Source of the DNA: Cryptomeria japonica
Lineage: Eukaryota; Streptophyta; Pinopsida; Cupressales; Cupressaceae
NCBI RefSeq assembly: GCF_030272615.1
Contig: NC_081406.1
Location: forward strand, 145,738,091 to 145,802,090
Reading direction: 5' to 3'
DNA length: 64,000 nt
Translations under genes and position numbers: made by a program
Shown here: in pieces, positions 44,015-56,300 of the stretch
How positions within the stretch are numbered: position 1 is the first letter of the stretch
Layout: each line of letters starts with the position of its first letter
The notes under the pieces: model-generated
The model's input: the letters and a program-made list of their open reading frames with translations, nothing else
Databases searched by the model: none
What the model was told of the DNA's origin: nothing

Positions 44015-45045
44015 ATGAGTTTTACAACTATTAGTACTACCTATACTATCCCCATTAGAAGAAGCATTAGAATTAAGGCTTCTCAAGGCTTAATTCCTGA
44101 AGAGATAGAGCCTAATTTGGGTGACTTCTACAATGAGGATATTGCTAATTCTTCCCATCCTAATAATATCTCTACGTACCCAATTGATGATTCCCATGAT
44201 GAAGAAGAAGCTTTGACTAAATTTTCCATAGATCAACTTTCAAAAGTGGACAATCAATTTGACAATTTTCAACAATGGATGTCCCAAGAATATCCTCATA
44301 TTGAAGCTCTTCCATTAATTCAAGGTCTAAAATGCATGATTCAAAGTGATAAGAATGAAATTGATATATTGTGTGGTATTGCTCACATTATTGATTATAA
44401 TGTTATGCCTATGAAGAGTTGTGCTGAGAACCTAAATCAATCATTCTATTCCTTTGACCACTTCTACAACTAGTATTCAACTTTTACTTCAAAAATCATT
44501 ACTACTTTAACTCAAAATGTTATACCTACAAAGATTAGTCATGGGGGCAATCCCTATTCTTCATTCAATCCTCCATCTTTAACTATGCCTTCAATGAGTA
44601 TTCCTATTGTCTCTCGATCAATCATTTTGACACAAGAGGATAATTTGTCCAATCATTTTACTCCTTTTAGTGTCCCATTTCCTACTCAATCATCACCTAT
44701 GCTTAATTACCATAGTGTTACACCATCTTATTCTCAATCAATGACTTCTTTCAATAACATCACACTTCAAACATTTCTAAAATAAATTCTTGAACCAAAC
44801 CAACCATTAATAATCTTGCTCAAACTGTGTCTTCATTACAACAACAAATTTGCTTCTATGAGTCAATCCAAGTTTAGTGTGCCGACATTTGATGTTGCGA
44901 GCCCACTTTCTCTTGATATTGTTAGAGTTGTCCCTCATAAACATGTTGAAGTTCCTCAATTGGAACTCTATAATGAAAAAGGGGATCCTTTAACATATGT
45001 CAAAACATTTCAAACTTTGTCCACTGACTTTGCTTATGATCAAAT

Positions 45046-46196
45046 TGATGAATACTAAGAGTGGGGGTGAATTAGTATGCCAAAAATCAATGCACTAAAA
45101 CACTTACATAGTCTAAAGATAAACCGGTAAAGCAGTCTAACAGTCAGATCGGTTACCACACATGCAAACCAAAATGTGAATAATGCATTCACCCACAAAA
45201 GCAATACAACCATAACACAAGATATTTGATGTGGAAACCCAACTGGAAAAAACCACTATGAGATGGAACTCACAAGTCACTATCTGTAGAATAGAAACCA
45301 GACCGGTTAAGGTCTTACAATGCTCTTCACCAGAATAGATCTTGTTAGGAATCTCAATCTCTGTTAGGAGATAAGTCCGATTAAAGACTACCTTGTTAGA
45401 GGATTTTAGATTCATAGGTGTGAACCACCTTGTTAGAGGATTTTACAAAGGCTTTGATGCCTACCTAGTTAAGGGCTATAGACTTGTCAAAGATGTGAGT
45501 AATCAACAAGTGTTTGATCTATCTAATAGCACAAACTGCTTGATTAGATCCAGTATTGCTCACAGATAATGCATTCCAGCATTACTTCAGTCTTCTCTCT
45601 CTCTCTCTCAGTTACAACTTGATCTTCTTAGATAAGATCATTCTTACAACAACTCAACAACCACCTTAAACCCTAGCATGACATTAACCCTTTCAGCAAC
45701 AACTTAAAACCCTAGACATGATGTCCTTTTAAAGGAATCTCATTTCATGTCGGTCCAATAAGATTACATTACAATTTCCTAGGTTCAATGAATCTAGACA
45801 TATGACACAAAAAGCACCGTCAATGTGTCGGCACCATCAAACAATCAGTGGATTGGTAACTCATCACAAAATGTCAGTTGATAACACATCACAGAGTATT
45901 ATCGGTTCATATAGAATACCGGTTTCCGGTTTGACAAAAATGAAGACTGGTAAGAATGTGGTGTGCTGCTTTGCTCCCTCGTACCTCTTGGGATCTACGA
46001 ACCGCTTGGGGTTGACATGCCACTTCAGACCGGGAAACACATTTTGCAAAATCACCACTAGTCTAAAGACTAGAATACAACATACCAGTTGGAACAAATA
46101 CCAGTTGAGCACGAGCTCATACATATAAAGGGGATCTCAATACAAATCCGTGTCTATCAATGGCAATGACAACATAAATAAACAAAAATGCCAACA
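45046..46196 (-). repeat. Solo LTR (1,151 bp) in gypsy-3 gag
   Basis: Plus strand TGATGAATACTAAG to ATGCCAACA, with TG/CA ends and a perfect 5-bp duplication, no PBS or interior. Formed by recombination between the two LTRs of a full element. It has the GGGGGTGAATTAG end and GTGGAAACCCAACTGG motifs, closer to copia E's LTR style than to F's. ORFs within it (45137, 45802) are spurious. Confidence 0.9.
45593..45609. repeat. (TC)n microsatellite
   Basis: CTTCTCTCTCTCTCTCTC inside the solo LTR. Confidence 0.8.
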
Positions 46197-46960
46197 CAAA
46201 TATTGCTTGCCAAATTGTTTACTAGAACATTAAGAGATAATGCTTTACAATGGTATTTCTCTTTGCCTTCTTATTCTATTAATTCTTTTCAACAATTAGC
46301 AAATGCTTTTATTCAACAATTTCAAAACAACATAGGTCCTAAAATCACTTTGACTGATTTAATGCATTGTAAACAAGGTGTTAAAGAAAAAGTGACTCAT
46401 TTTATTGGTAGATACACACATTTGTGTTCTCAAATTTCTTTTCTAGTGCATGATAATGATATTAAAAGAATTTTCATTTTTAATTTGCAAAAAGACCTCA
46501 GGGAAAAACTTCTCTTTTTTGAGTTTAGTTCCTTTCCACAGTTGTGCGCAACACTTCACAATTATCAACTGACTGTGAGTCAAATGGAGAAATCTACTCC
46601 TATGGCTCTGAGTGATAAGGGTGAGAGTGCTCAACAACAATTTGAAAATTTCAAACCAAACAAAGGCTTCATCAAATTCAATGACACCATCAACAACAAA
46701 AATGTGAATGCTATAACAGGTGTGGCTCCTATTTCTAAATTTTTCATGAGAGAGGAAAAATTTATTCCTTTGAATGAATCTTTGTATAGAATCATGTCTC
46801 AGTTGTTACAAAGAAATGTTATCAAACTTCCTACAATAATACCAGTTGACCCCTCTAAGGCAATTTCACCTCACTTTGATAATAATTCTTTTTGTTAATT
46901 TCATCGTCAACTTGGTCATGATGCTGAAAATGTTTTACATTAAAATGTAAGATTCAAGAC

Positions 46961-47640
46961 TTGATTGATGATAATACTATATATGTGGTAGGTGTGAATG
47001 TCAGGGGAAACAAATCTGTAGCTCCACCTAATCAAAATCTTTATATTTTCACTGATCATTTACCTTCTCATACATCCAATGTGATTGAGACAGAACATAC
47101 TTCTTTCTCTTCCTCTGATTTTACTTTCACAACTCATGATGTGGTTAATATGGTAGAGAAACAAGAAACACCTAAGGATTCATGCAGCACATTTGACCCT
47201 AGTGAGACCGTTAGAGCACCTGATGGCCCTTTTTACATAGTTGCGAAGATCCAAGGCAAACCTTGTCATGGTGTGCTTATTGATTCCTCTTGCATGGTTA
47301 ATTTCATCACTGAACAATATATTTATGCTTTACATTTGCATCAACCAATCTATGATGATACTAATATGGTCATTAAGTTATTTGATGGATTTTCTTTTCC
47401 TACTATTGGTTCTATCACACTTCCAGTTGAGGTTCATACTAAATCAATGAATGCCATCTTTATTATCATTCCTTCATCTGAATAATTCTATGTGAGGTTA
47501 GGCTATCCTTGGCTATCTTCCATGAAGGCTATTTCTTCCCCAATCGATAAGTGTTTGAAATTTCCCTACAATGGAGAAATCATAATTGTTAACCATAGCT
47601 TATTTTGATGAATCGAAAGAAGCCCACTTGTTCCTATTGA
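46961..47640 (+). pseudogene. Gypsy-3 protease-like region
   Basis: MIDDNTIYVVGVN follows gag. At 47220-47330 PFYIVAKIQGKPCHGVLIDS leads to SCMVNFITEQY, shaped like the gypsy aspartic protease, with DSS in place of DTG/DSG. Then VRLGYPWLSSMKAI and LKFPYNGEIIIV, which in autonomous gypsy elements stand between protease and RT. A TAA at 47483 and a TGA near 47608 break the frame. The altered active site suggests an inactive protease. Confidence 0.7.
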
Positions 47641-48620
47641 TTACTTTTGGCCTCAACAATTTGGATCTCTTCCACCAAGAAGTGATACTCTCTTTCAATC
47701 TTATCAAAAATGAAAGAAATATATGATCTTATTCTTAAGCCAACCCAAAACTCCAAAACTTGATACTCCCATGATTCTTGAAGATCAAGTTCTTCCCCTA
47801 ACAGATAGAACTAATCTTCCTCCTAAGGAAGATTCCCAACCTATTCCTATGGATGCAACCATGGATTCTCCTAAGAATAATACTAATATTCCTCCTAAGG
47901 TTAGACCTATACCTCCTCCTCATGATGGACCTGGTCTCCTTCCTACACCAAACATTCCTTCATTCTATGGTGCAGTTCCACCTCCTTCCTCATATAGAGA
48001 AAAGAGACATGCCTCTCCTCCTGTCCAATCTATAAGACCCCAACTGAAACATCCAAATACCAAAGATGATAATATTCCTCCTTCAACAAATATTCCTTAG
48101 TCTTCTCATCCTTCCTCTAAGACTCGATGGAATTGTTGTGCGAGAGAACACCGACAAAAAAACCGTGCTAGAGCCCATGAAGTTGTTTCTTATACTATTC
48201 AATCTCCCAAAACACCAATAGTTGACATAATTCCATTTTCTCCTAAGAAAGATGTTGAACCTAAATCTAGAAATCATAAGTTGCAAAATGCATGTGATGG
48301 TTTTACTTCTATTCATATTAGAGCTCCTCTTTTTATAAATCTTGATGAATAAAATGGTGAAAATGTTATTCATGATGGCAATACAAATCTTAATGCTTCT
48401 AATAATGAATATGAATATGTTTATGTTGACAAACATTTATCTTCAAAATTTTCAAAAGCCTTAATCCTAGCTCCTCACAATGAACAAAGTGACTTAGCAC
48501 ATGAGCATAGTCCTTGTTTGGATCTTGTGATAGCTCCATCTGTTGTGCTCAATGTCGCTCCTCTGGCATGTTTCCTGCCTTCCTAAAATAATGATCAGAA
48601 AGATTAGGAGGTGGATGTCA
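47641..48620 (+). pseudogene. Gypsy-3 Pro-rich linker region
   Basis: The frame reads DYFWPQQFGSLPPRSDTLFQ, then a Pro-rich stretch (KVRPIPPPHDGPGLLPTPNI), VVSYTIQSPKTPIVDIIPFS and LVIAPSVVLNVAPLACFLPS, ending at a TAA near 48585. In full elements RT should follow this linker. Here it does not. Internal stops: near 47712, 48098 and 48349. Confidence 0.55.
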
Positions 48621-50529
48621 TGCTAGAATAACTATATTAGATCCATGGATCCTCTACCTCTCTCCTTTCTTTCTCTTTTGTGACCATTCTTCTATGTGTA
48701 TCCATATTCTTCTATTTGTTTTCCATAGTGATTTGTACTTGAGGATGATGGAAAGTATTGAGATCTATTTTGTTCTCTTTCATGTTGACTCAAAAGACAC
48801 ATATGTTCCCTTTCTTTGGGGAATGAGGACTATTCCATGCATATATATACATGATATATATGAGTTATCATACAACATATTGACCCCAAGGAAAGCAAAG
48901 CCACGTCGTGCTTTGCGTTTTGTGTTCATTATCCTTGGGTTTATTCATTGATTAGGGGCTAAATCCTTGCGATAATGTGCTACCTCTCTTTCTCTCTTAC
49001 ATGTATCCTACCTTAAAGTAATCACTCCCAATAAGGTGTACACAATCTCTTTAATGTGGGGGAATACACTCCGCTTATATTTTCCTTCTTGATACTTGGA
49101 CTTACTTAGTGAACTTGGCTTTTCTTTGTAATTTTTGGTATCCTTTCTTGTCATGACTCATAGTGAGGGAAACTTTACTACTTGCAGTCATGGTTCTCCC
49201 TCTTGATCTTACCTTTTAGTTTGTCAATCAATTTTGTAAGATCCTTAGTCCACTACGGGCTTGGTGCATCTTGCCTTCTTGACGTTGTGAAAGTCTTTCA
49301 ATCTTGTCTCCTTGTACTTTACATGTAGTATTGGTGTACGTTTATACTCCCGCTATAGTGGGGGCTAAAGCATCATAAAATTATGACCCTTGCAATTTTT
49401 GATTGCATTTGGGTCTTTGCATTAGCAGACGAATCCCTAAGCCTGATCGGAGACCCAAAACAAGCTCATGCCATAAATTAACTTGCATTTTCCATCATTC
49501 CACATTGCCTCTTAGCTGCTACCTATCCTAAATTAGAGCAGGATAGGGGCCTAGCACTCCTATCCTAGCCCTATTTTGGGCCTTCTTTGGTCCTATCTTG
49601 CATTGATCTTTTCAATTTTTGAGCGGGAAAAGTTTTCCTATGTCGGCCTAAGGTGGGAAATTATCTAAACACCCTTAATTGGCAAGTATATAAGGAGAAC
49701 TTCCCCTCCTATTTGCATAAGTTTGACAGGTGGATCATAAGTTGATAAGTGAAGTTGATCATAAGCATTCAAGCATTCATTCAAACATTGAGCATTTCAA
49801 GTCTCCTTTCAAGGTTGGGTGTTTCATTCAAGTCAAGGATTCAACCATTGAAGAGGAGATCTCTATCAACACTCAAGACATCCTATTTCACATGTCCTTT
49901 CAAGAAAATTCATCAAATTTTCAATTACATCCCCTTCTTGAGGTGGATTTTACTTTAGACAATTCCTTTCATTTACTTGCAATATTTTTCAATGACTTGG
50001 TTGATTCCAAAATGGGGTTTGACCTGAAGGCAAATCTCCAATCCCAACAACATTTTCCTCTCTTTTATGTATGTAGGTTGCAGGCTCTCACTTGTAATTG
50101 CAGGTTTAGATTTCATTTTCAGAGATGGAAAAACCCTTTTTGATGTGCGGATTTTTTAGAGGACTAAGTGTAGGGAAGATTCGTCTCGACATTCTAATGC
50201 TAATTCCAGGTGCACAACTTCATCCCGCAACTCTATCTCAAGATATAATTGCTTCTTTGTCATTCCTACACTTAGTCTAAATTTTCTTAATTCAACTAGT
50301 CTATTATAAAAGAGGGTTAATTTACTTTCCTATTACATTCCAAATTTCTTACAATTCACCCAGTATTCAATCTCTTTCCATTGAGATTGGATCGAGTGAA
50401 TTCAACCCCTCTTTTAAATGCAATGTGTGTGAAAATTTGAAGGGAATCCTTTGTGAAACTTTCATCCCTCTTTTGAGGGGAGTAAAGATTTCCACTTGAT
50501 CTCCCCTCATCACTTTTCACCATATTACT
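48621..50529 (+). repeat. Gypsy-3 3' region and 3' LTR
   Basis: The LTR end is certain (about 50529, from the match to 42554-42844), but its start is not, because the 5' LTR is truncated. Candidate starts lie after AGGAGGTGGA near 48617 and after GTGGGGGCTAAAG near 49370. The 137-codon ORF at 49730-50143 lies in the transcribed part of this LTR; it has no motif and I do not call it a gene. Confidence 0.6.
49687..49693 (+). promoter_or_regulatory. TATA box in gypsy-3 3' LTR
   Basis: TATATAAGGAG in otherwise mixed sequence, about 840 bases from the LTR end. Good match to a plant TATA box and in the right place for the U3-R border. Confidence 0.55.
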
Positions 50530-51306
50530 ATATATATATATTTATGTATGCCTATTTTAACTTAATCATCTTTAATACATATTTTCAGTTCAAAACTTAA
50601 ATTCAGTGAATCCATATTTCTACTCATTATGAAAAACTGATACAAAGTAACAAGTTGCATTCGTAATTCATCACTTGGCAACCAAGGAGAAAGGGACCAC
50701 TCTACAGTTGCCTAGTGAGTTGTGTGTGAGTTGTGTTTAATTTTCATGTTCACATTTTATTTGTGTGTAAGTTGTTCTAGTTTTAATTCTGTGCATTTGA
50801 TTTGATTCAAGAGAAATTTGTTGAATACAATTACTTTCAAATAGATAATTCTTTATACTCTAATAGATTTTGTGATTGTGTTATTGTCATTTCAGATTAC
50901 ATTCAACATTTATCATAGTTGATTGACTCATGTGGAATTGAGTAGAGTTTCTGTAATAAAAACTGCAACCTTTACCAGTCTATGACAGTTTCTATCACAG
51001 TTCTTGATGCATAATTTTGACAGGAAGTAAAATATCTAATCTAGACTTCTAATTTAGAGAGTGTGAAGTGTGAGTTAGTTCAATTAGAATATTTACTAAT
51101 TGTTGATGTATAATTTAGTTTCTTACATTAGATAATTGCATCTCATTCTTTCTTAAGTCACTATCTTCATCCCTTTGGCCAACAACCACAATATCTTTCA
51201 TTAGTCTATGACCATAGATTGACACAACTAGGTACAACAGAGAACATCTATACAAGCCTAATTTGAGTCAAAACAAGAATTAATCTAGTCATAGATTACC
51301 CAATCA
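50530..51306 (+). repeat. Probable gypsy-4 5' LTR, 3' portion
   Basis: AT-rich, starts with a short (TA)n run (50527-50540), no ORF. It ends CCCAATCA three bases before a PBS, so it is taken as LTR. The left border is unknown. Confidence 0.45.
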
Positions 51307-51309
51307 TTT

Positions 51310-51328
51310 TGGTGCCATTGTTGGGGAA
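51310..51328 (+). other. Gypsy-4 primer-binding site (tRNA-Asp type, decayed)
   Basis: TGGTGCCATTGTTGGGGA differs from the complement of plant tRNA-Asp (TGGCGCCGTTGCCGGGGA) only at cytosine or CG positions, all fitting C-to-T decay on one or the other strand. Confidence 0.65.
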
Positions 51329-51439
51329 AGGTATTAAAGACATGAAATCGTAGTAAGTTAGGACCAGTGTGCCAAACTGAAAGTCTTCTCATGTGTCGAC
51401 CTTGCCTAAGTGATTAACTTTGGTTTGCGCTATTATAGA

Positions 51440-53312
51440 TCATATAGGTTCATGAATCACAATAGAGATAGTAAAGGAAAAACCAAAATTAGGAAAAAAG
51501 CCATTGATCGAACAAGTATCAGTTGAGCTTGATTAAGAAAAGTGTGCTATAGAACCATCTATTGTTTCTCCACCCAGGATATCACAAACAAATCTCGAGT
51601 TTCCTCAAGATCCATTCATTACTCTAGAATTTGTTCAAAAATTTGCTGATTCTTTTGAAATACATAGTGGGAAGCCCATTGAAAATCCATTCATAGTCAT
51701 TTACACTCCTTGAGAATATGAAGAAAATATGGGTGACAACAATAAGTACAGCAACAACAACAATGGGGGGATACTTAAAAATAATAATCCTGTAACTTTT
51801 GAGTTCCCTATTTTTGACCCCACTGAAGATGCTCCTATGAAAACCACCCCACTCTACTTTGTCGACATTTAGAGGATTGACTATGAAAGATCTTAATTTT
51901 TTTTAATTTGAATTTGAAGTTTTGTGTAATAGTTGTGATTATCGGAATGATGCACATAAAACTCAAATTGTTTCTAGCTACCTTGAAAGATGCAACACTT
52001 AGGTGGTTTATGAGTCTTGGATCATAGTTAGTCCGCACATGGGATAACATAAATGAAAAATTTCTTGCAAAATATTATGAGTATTGAAAGACTAAAGAAG
52101 TATGAGATGAGATATTCCTTATGATGCAACGTGACTGGGAGGAAACAATGAAGGACTATTTAGAGAGGTTCTTATTCAATCTTCAATGAGCCCAAAAAAA
52201 TTGTTTGAATAATGATCTACTATTAAAATAGTATTTCTTAGGGGAATTTAGGATGATTGCATAGAAATATTGAAACTTATGGGCGGGGATGATATTTCTA
52301 AAGCATGTTTTGACAATATTTGTGATGCATGCAAGAATTATTCAAGGTCTGATTGGTCAATCCAATGATATGCGAGAAGGATTTATTTGGCAGGAGGAGG
52401 TACATCAAGTATTACTAAATGTGAACTTGGTACGATACTCGAAGACTTGAAAACTGATTTACTAAGTCATATGGGTAAACATATAGATACACTCTATAAT
52501 CGAAAGAAACAAGAAGATGTTGAAAAAGACTTAGCAATATTTTGTCCAACTTGTAGGAAGAAGCATGGTCATGAATAATTCCCCTATATCTCAACCAAGA
52601 TCTCATCCTTAGAGGAAGCTAGTAGGCATTCCATATTAAGGCCCCTTATTGTAGATACGACAGAAGTTGAGTGTAGTGAACAACCTGTTTACTTTATGGC
52701 ACCCAGACGTCCTTGGCCACCTAAACCCATGCAACCTAGAATGTCTAATAATTATTCTCTAGCTCGACCAAGTCAACCTACCTCTTTTCCAAATTAGTCA
52801 TGAGGATGTGATGGTTGGCAACAACCTATACCTTACTATCATCCATGACCTAATCAACATATACCACAATCATGGCAGCGATCCTGGTGGTCACAATGAT
52901 AATACCCACAGTACCCACAATAATTTACACCTTATCCTCCACCTCCCATGATTAATCCATATCAGCAACAACAACAACTTCTTCCACCTCCATCAAACAT
53001 AACCATGAAAAACAACTCCAATGTCAACACAACCCACACTGACTCTGAATAATAAAGCAAGACAACCAGTATACAATAATGAAGTTGCAAGATACCCAAC
53101 TTATCTAGATAATACATTCGAAGTTGAAGGTGTACAATGAAGGTCTAAAAAGAATTTGCAGGGGCCAACCATTAAAGAAATTGAAGAATCTCTAGAAGAT
53201 AATATCAGAGACCAACAAGGCCTCCATTTCTTGATAGATTCAATAAACAACCACAAAAGTCCATAGTTCCTTCAACTACTTTTGATTTTATGAATGAATT
53301 ACAAAATGTTAA
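51440..53312 (+). pseudogene. Gypsy-4 Gag, heavily decayed
   Basis: Readable pieces in order: EFPQDPFITLEFVQKFADSF, FEFPIFDPTEDAP, KLKLFLATLKDATLRWFMSL (capsid), TWDNINEKFLAKYYEY, KDYLERFLFNLQ, then 52387-52578 with LEDLKTDLLSHMGKHIDTL and the zinc-like FCPTCRKKHGHE, a Pro/Gln-rich part (YPPPPMINPYQQQQQLLPPP) and TIKEIEESLEDNI. Many TAG/TGA stops at expected CAG/CGA codons. It breaks off at about 53312. Confidence 0.7.
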
Positions 53313-56300
53313 TGTGAGGCCCTACCCCAAGCCCGTCATAGCACTTCTTTATTTTTCACTATGGACTTATTATTTGATACATCACCTTGATGGACTATGG
53401 ATTTTGAGACTATTTGATAGATGATTTGATAATATTGGATATGATATATCTCATATTATATTTGATTTTAGTACTTATGTTGATGTTATTATGAATCATG
53501 TATGCATGCCTAGTTGATGATTGCTTTATATGAATTCAATAATGTTGAAATTTACTAAATGGTAACATATGGATTGTTAGGAAAGGTAACCTTATTGTTC
53601 TTTGATTAAGGGATTGAACCATGATATGGTGTGAATTGGATTCTATGTGTTTTAAAGTGTTTTATTTTATATATGTATGCATATTGTTTTGGACCTACTG
53701 ATGTGTAAATTGAAATGTGCAAGATATTAATCCATGTGACCATGGAAATATACAGGAGAACTAGAGCGAAACCTATGTGCGATTGTGAAGCCAAGGTTTG
53801 TGTATTTGGAGAGACAATACCTCATTTGTAAAGTGTTTATTTTTGTGTAAGTGAATGCATGTGTGTGTGTTCGATTTGTTTAATTTTATTTTATTTTCAC
53901 CGTAAAAGAACATGTCCGAGTGTATGTTGATGTGTTGTATTTTATGGTGTTACTTGACACTTGTAATGGGTTGTGAGTTGGCATGTGATATGTATTTGAG
54001 AGGGAAATATGAGAACCTCAACATTTTTCAAATCCCATTTAGTTTTCCCAAAGGCAACTTGGTTAGAGAGCCCTTGGAATGGTCAAATCAATTTTGACCC
54101 GTAGGTAAACTTTAGGTGGGTTTTTAGGGGGTGAAACTAACTCCTATAGTTGAGGTTAAGTCATATATGAAGGCCCACTTGATATATCTATGGGTAAGTG
54201 ACCTTTTTGGGTGTATAGCCACTACATGTGATTGCTAAGTCACTTCAAAAGTGATAATTTCTTGATGGACGAAAATCAGCTTTTTGAAGATTGAGTCTTG
54301 GTAAGACAACCTTCCATTCTTGTGTTGGATGCACTTCCCCACTTTACACTTACTTTTTCAATTTCCTCTTTTAGAAACCTTGTAAGAAGATTGGGAAGGC
54401 CACCCTACGAGTTCTCACCATCTTCTTCCAAGGAAGTTGGAAAGTGTGAGGAGAGATTCTACTTAGGAGAAAAATTCAAACTTAAAATTTTTATCACCCA
54501 CTCCCCAATCTTGGAGATCAAGAGTAGTTGAAGGAATTAAATTTGGAAGAAGAGAATTTATCTAAGGAAGCTTGTAGTTGGTGGAAATATTGTTGGATTG
54601 GGTTAAAGGCTCTTCATCAAATCTCTCATCTTATTCCATTGCAAGATTTAAGATTGGTGCATTGTGACCCTTAAGTTTAAATGCATTTTGGTTATTTTTG
54701 TGAAAATCTGCATGTTAAAATCTTGTATTGGCAAGTTGCGTGTTGTGTTATTTTGAGTATTGGTTGAGTTATTGCATTTTGTAGAATGCTTACATATGTA
54801 TATTGTTTATGGGAGTCAAGACCAAACTCACCCTTGGGAGGGTAGAGTAGTCTTGGGGTGAAAGGATTTTGACATTCATAGGGTGTAGAGTCTCTCTTCT
54901 GAGAAGAGAGGGAAACAAGGATCTGGAATCCTTGCTGAATTTTATTTGTTTAATTTGGGGGTCATAAGGGAAGATTTGGCTTGAAAGCTTTAGGGGGACA
55001 TAAGGGTTTTATTCTAGTGGTCATGAGAGACCAAGTTTGAAAGAGATTTTGGTGTTGTGATGGCTTTGGCTTATTGTCTTATACTTGTAGAAATCCTCAT
55101 GTCTAGTCCACCTTCACCCCACTTAAAAAATGTCATTTTTTATGGCTATGTGTTAAGCTGGGGATGTGAGTTTTATGCTGAAAGTATTATCTTGTATTAT
55201 GAAAATTATATGTATGTATTGCTTGTTTATAACCTGTTTGGCACCTAGTTCTCCCTCGCTCAGGGGTGGCCTCTTGTAGGCCTAGGTTGGGAGGTGAGCC
55301 TCCATGGTGCAGACCTGCAGGCTGTCATCTCAAGTGGAATTGAAATTTCTTCTTTCGGGGAGTATGGTGCAGAAGCACCCCTTCAAGTTGATAAATGAGG
55401 CTCAGAGGAGGAAGGATAAGGCATCAAACATGTCTTTAGTATGTTTTACATGTGTTTCAATCATGCATTGTGTGATTTTAATAAAAGACCCCATCTTGTG
55501 AGCCAAACTCCTATTTTGGCATCATGATAAGCCAATTAGGACTTTCAGACAAAAGGGGATCAATTGTGTGTAGGAAATAGTTATCCTAGTAATTTTAGTG
55601 CTTCTAGGGTGTTTTAGGAGTGGTTAGTCTTAACCCAAGGCATTAGGAGGTGAGAAATGACATTTTGATAGCTTTGTCAAAAGTTGTCAAAAGTTGTCAT
55701 AAGCAACTTTTATGCATTTTTGTTTGTTTGAACTCCTCCAATAGCTCTAACCTCTTATTTTCAGTTGAGAGTAGTTGTGGTGTGGTATATACACATTGTG
55801 GATCCAAATGCCAAGGTTAGACTTTACGAAGGAAAGTTTTGATGACTACAAACTAATGAAATTTTGAGTTTTTCCTGCAATTCTGAAGTTTTGGTACGGG
55901 GTATATAATTGTACGGATTGGGATCAATTCCTAATGATGTGAATTTGTTAGAATAGTGATTTACCTTTGATTTGGTTTTGGTTTGAGGTTAAGATTGTGT
56001 GTTTTGCTCCTGTTATTCCAATTTTGTTGTAGGTGCCCAAAAAACTAGGGTTTACCTAGGGTTTTGCTTCTCCATGGTCATAACTTGCAATTTATCAATC
56101 TGAGACTCACGGGATTGGGTGAAATGCAAGTATGGCCAGTGTATTGTAAGATTCCAAAATCATTTTTCATGAGGATCAAGGGAGGTGTGTGTTTGAACCG
56201 ACCCTAGGTAGACACCTCTATGTGTCTACCTAGTCCTTAAACAACAAAGTTACCATAGAAGGAAAATGGCGATGATTCTAGGTGTGTAACCCTGGAATCC

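Larger units (their letters stand above)
45041..46201. repeat. Target-site duplication CAAAT of the solo LTR
   Basis: CAAAT at 45041-45045 and 46197-46201 border the LTR exactly. Confidence 0.9.
44015..46898 (+). pseudogene. Gypsy-3 Gag, interrupted by a solo LTR
   Basis: MSFTTISTTYTIPIRRSIRI begins at 44015. A TAG follows at 44474, then a Ser/Pro-rich part and another stop at about 44783. The capsid starts with VEVPQLELYNEKGDPLTYVK up to 45045 and, after the solo LTR, resumes at 46197 with TRTLRDNALQWYFSLPSYS, FIGRYTHLCSQISF and YQLTVSQMEKS. Removing the LTR and one target duplication leaves the frame continuous, so it was coding when hit. This is the Retrotrans_gag type. The end (46870-46950) has FHRQLGHDAEN, a decayed zinc motif. 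Confidence 0.85.
42554..50529 (+). mobile_element. Gypsy-3: gypsy element with gag and protease-like region but no RT or integrase
   Basis: Plus strand. A truncated 5' LTR (about 42554-42844) matches the end of the 3' LTR (about 50243-50529). PBS at 42848, leader, gag (split by a solo LTR), a protease-like part, a Pro-rich linker, and then untranslated DNA into the 3' LTR. No RT, RNase H or integrase motif occurs anywhere between the LTRs, so it depends on other elements. Confidence 0.8.

Noticed and set aside
49730-50143. 137-codon ORF as a host gene
   Set aside because: Lies inside the gypsy-3 3' LTR downstream of its TATA box; no motif, and its end overlaps the conserved LTR part's neighbourhood.
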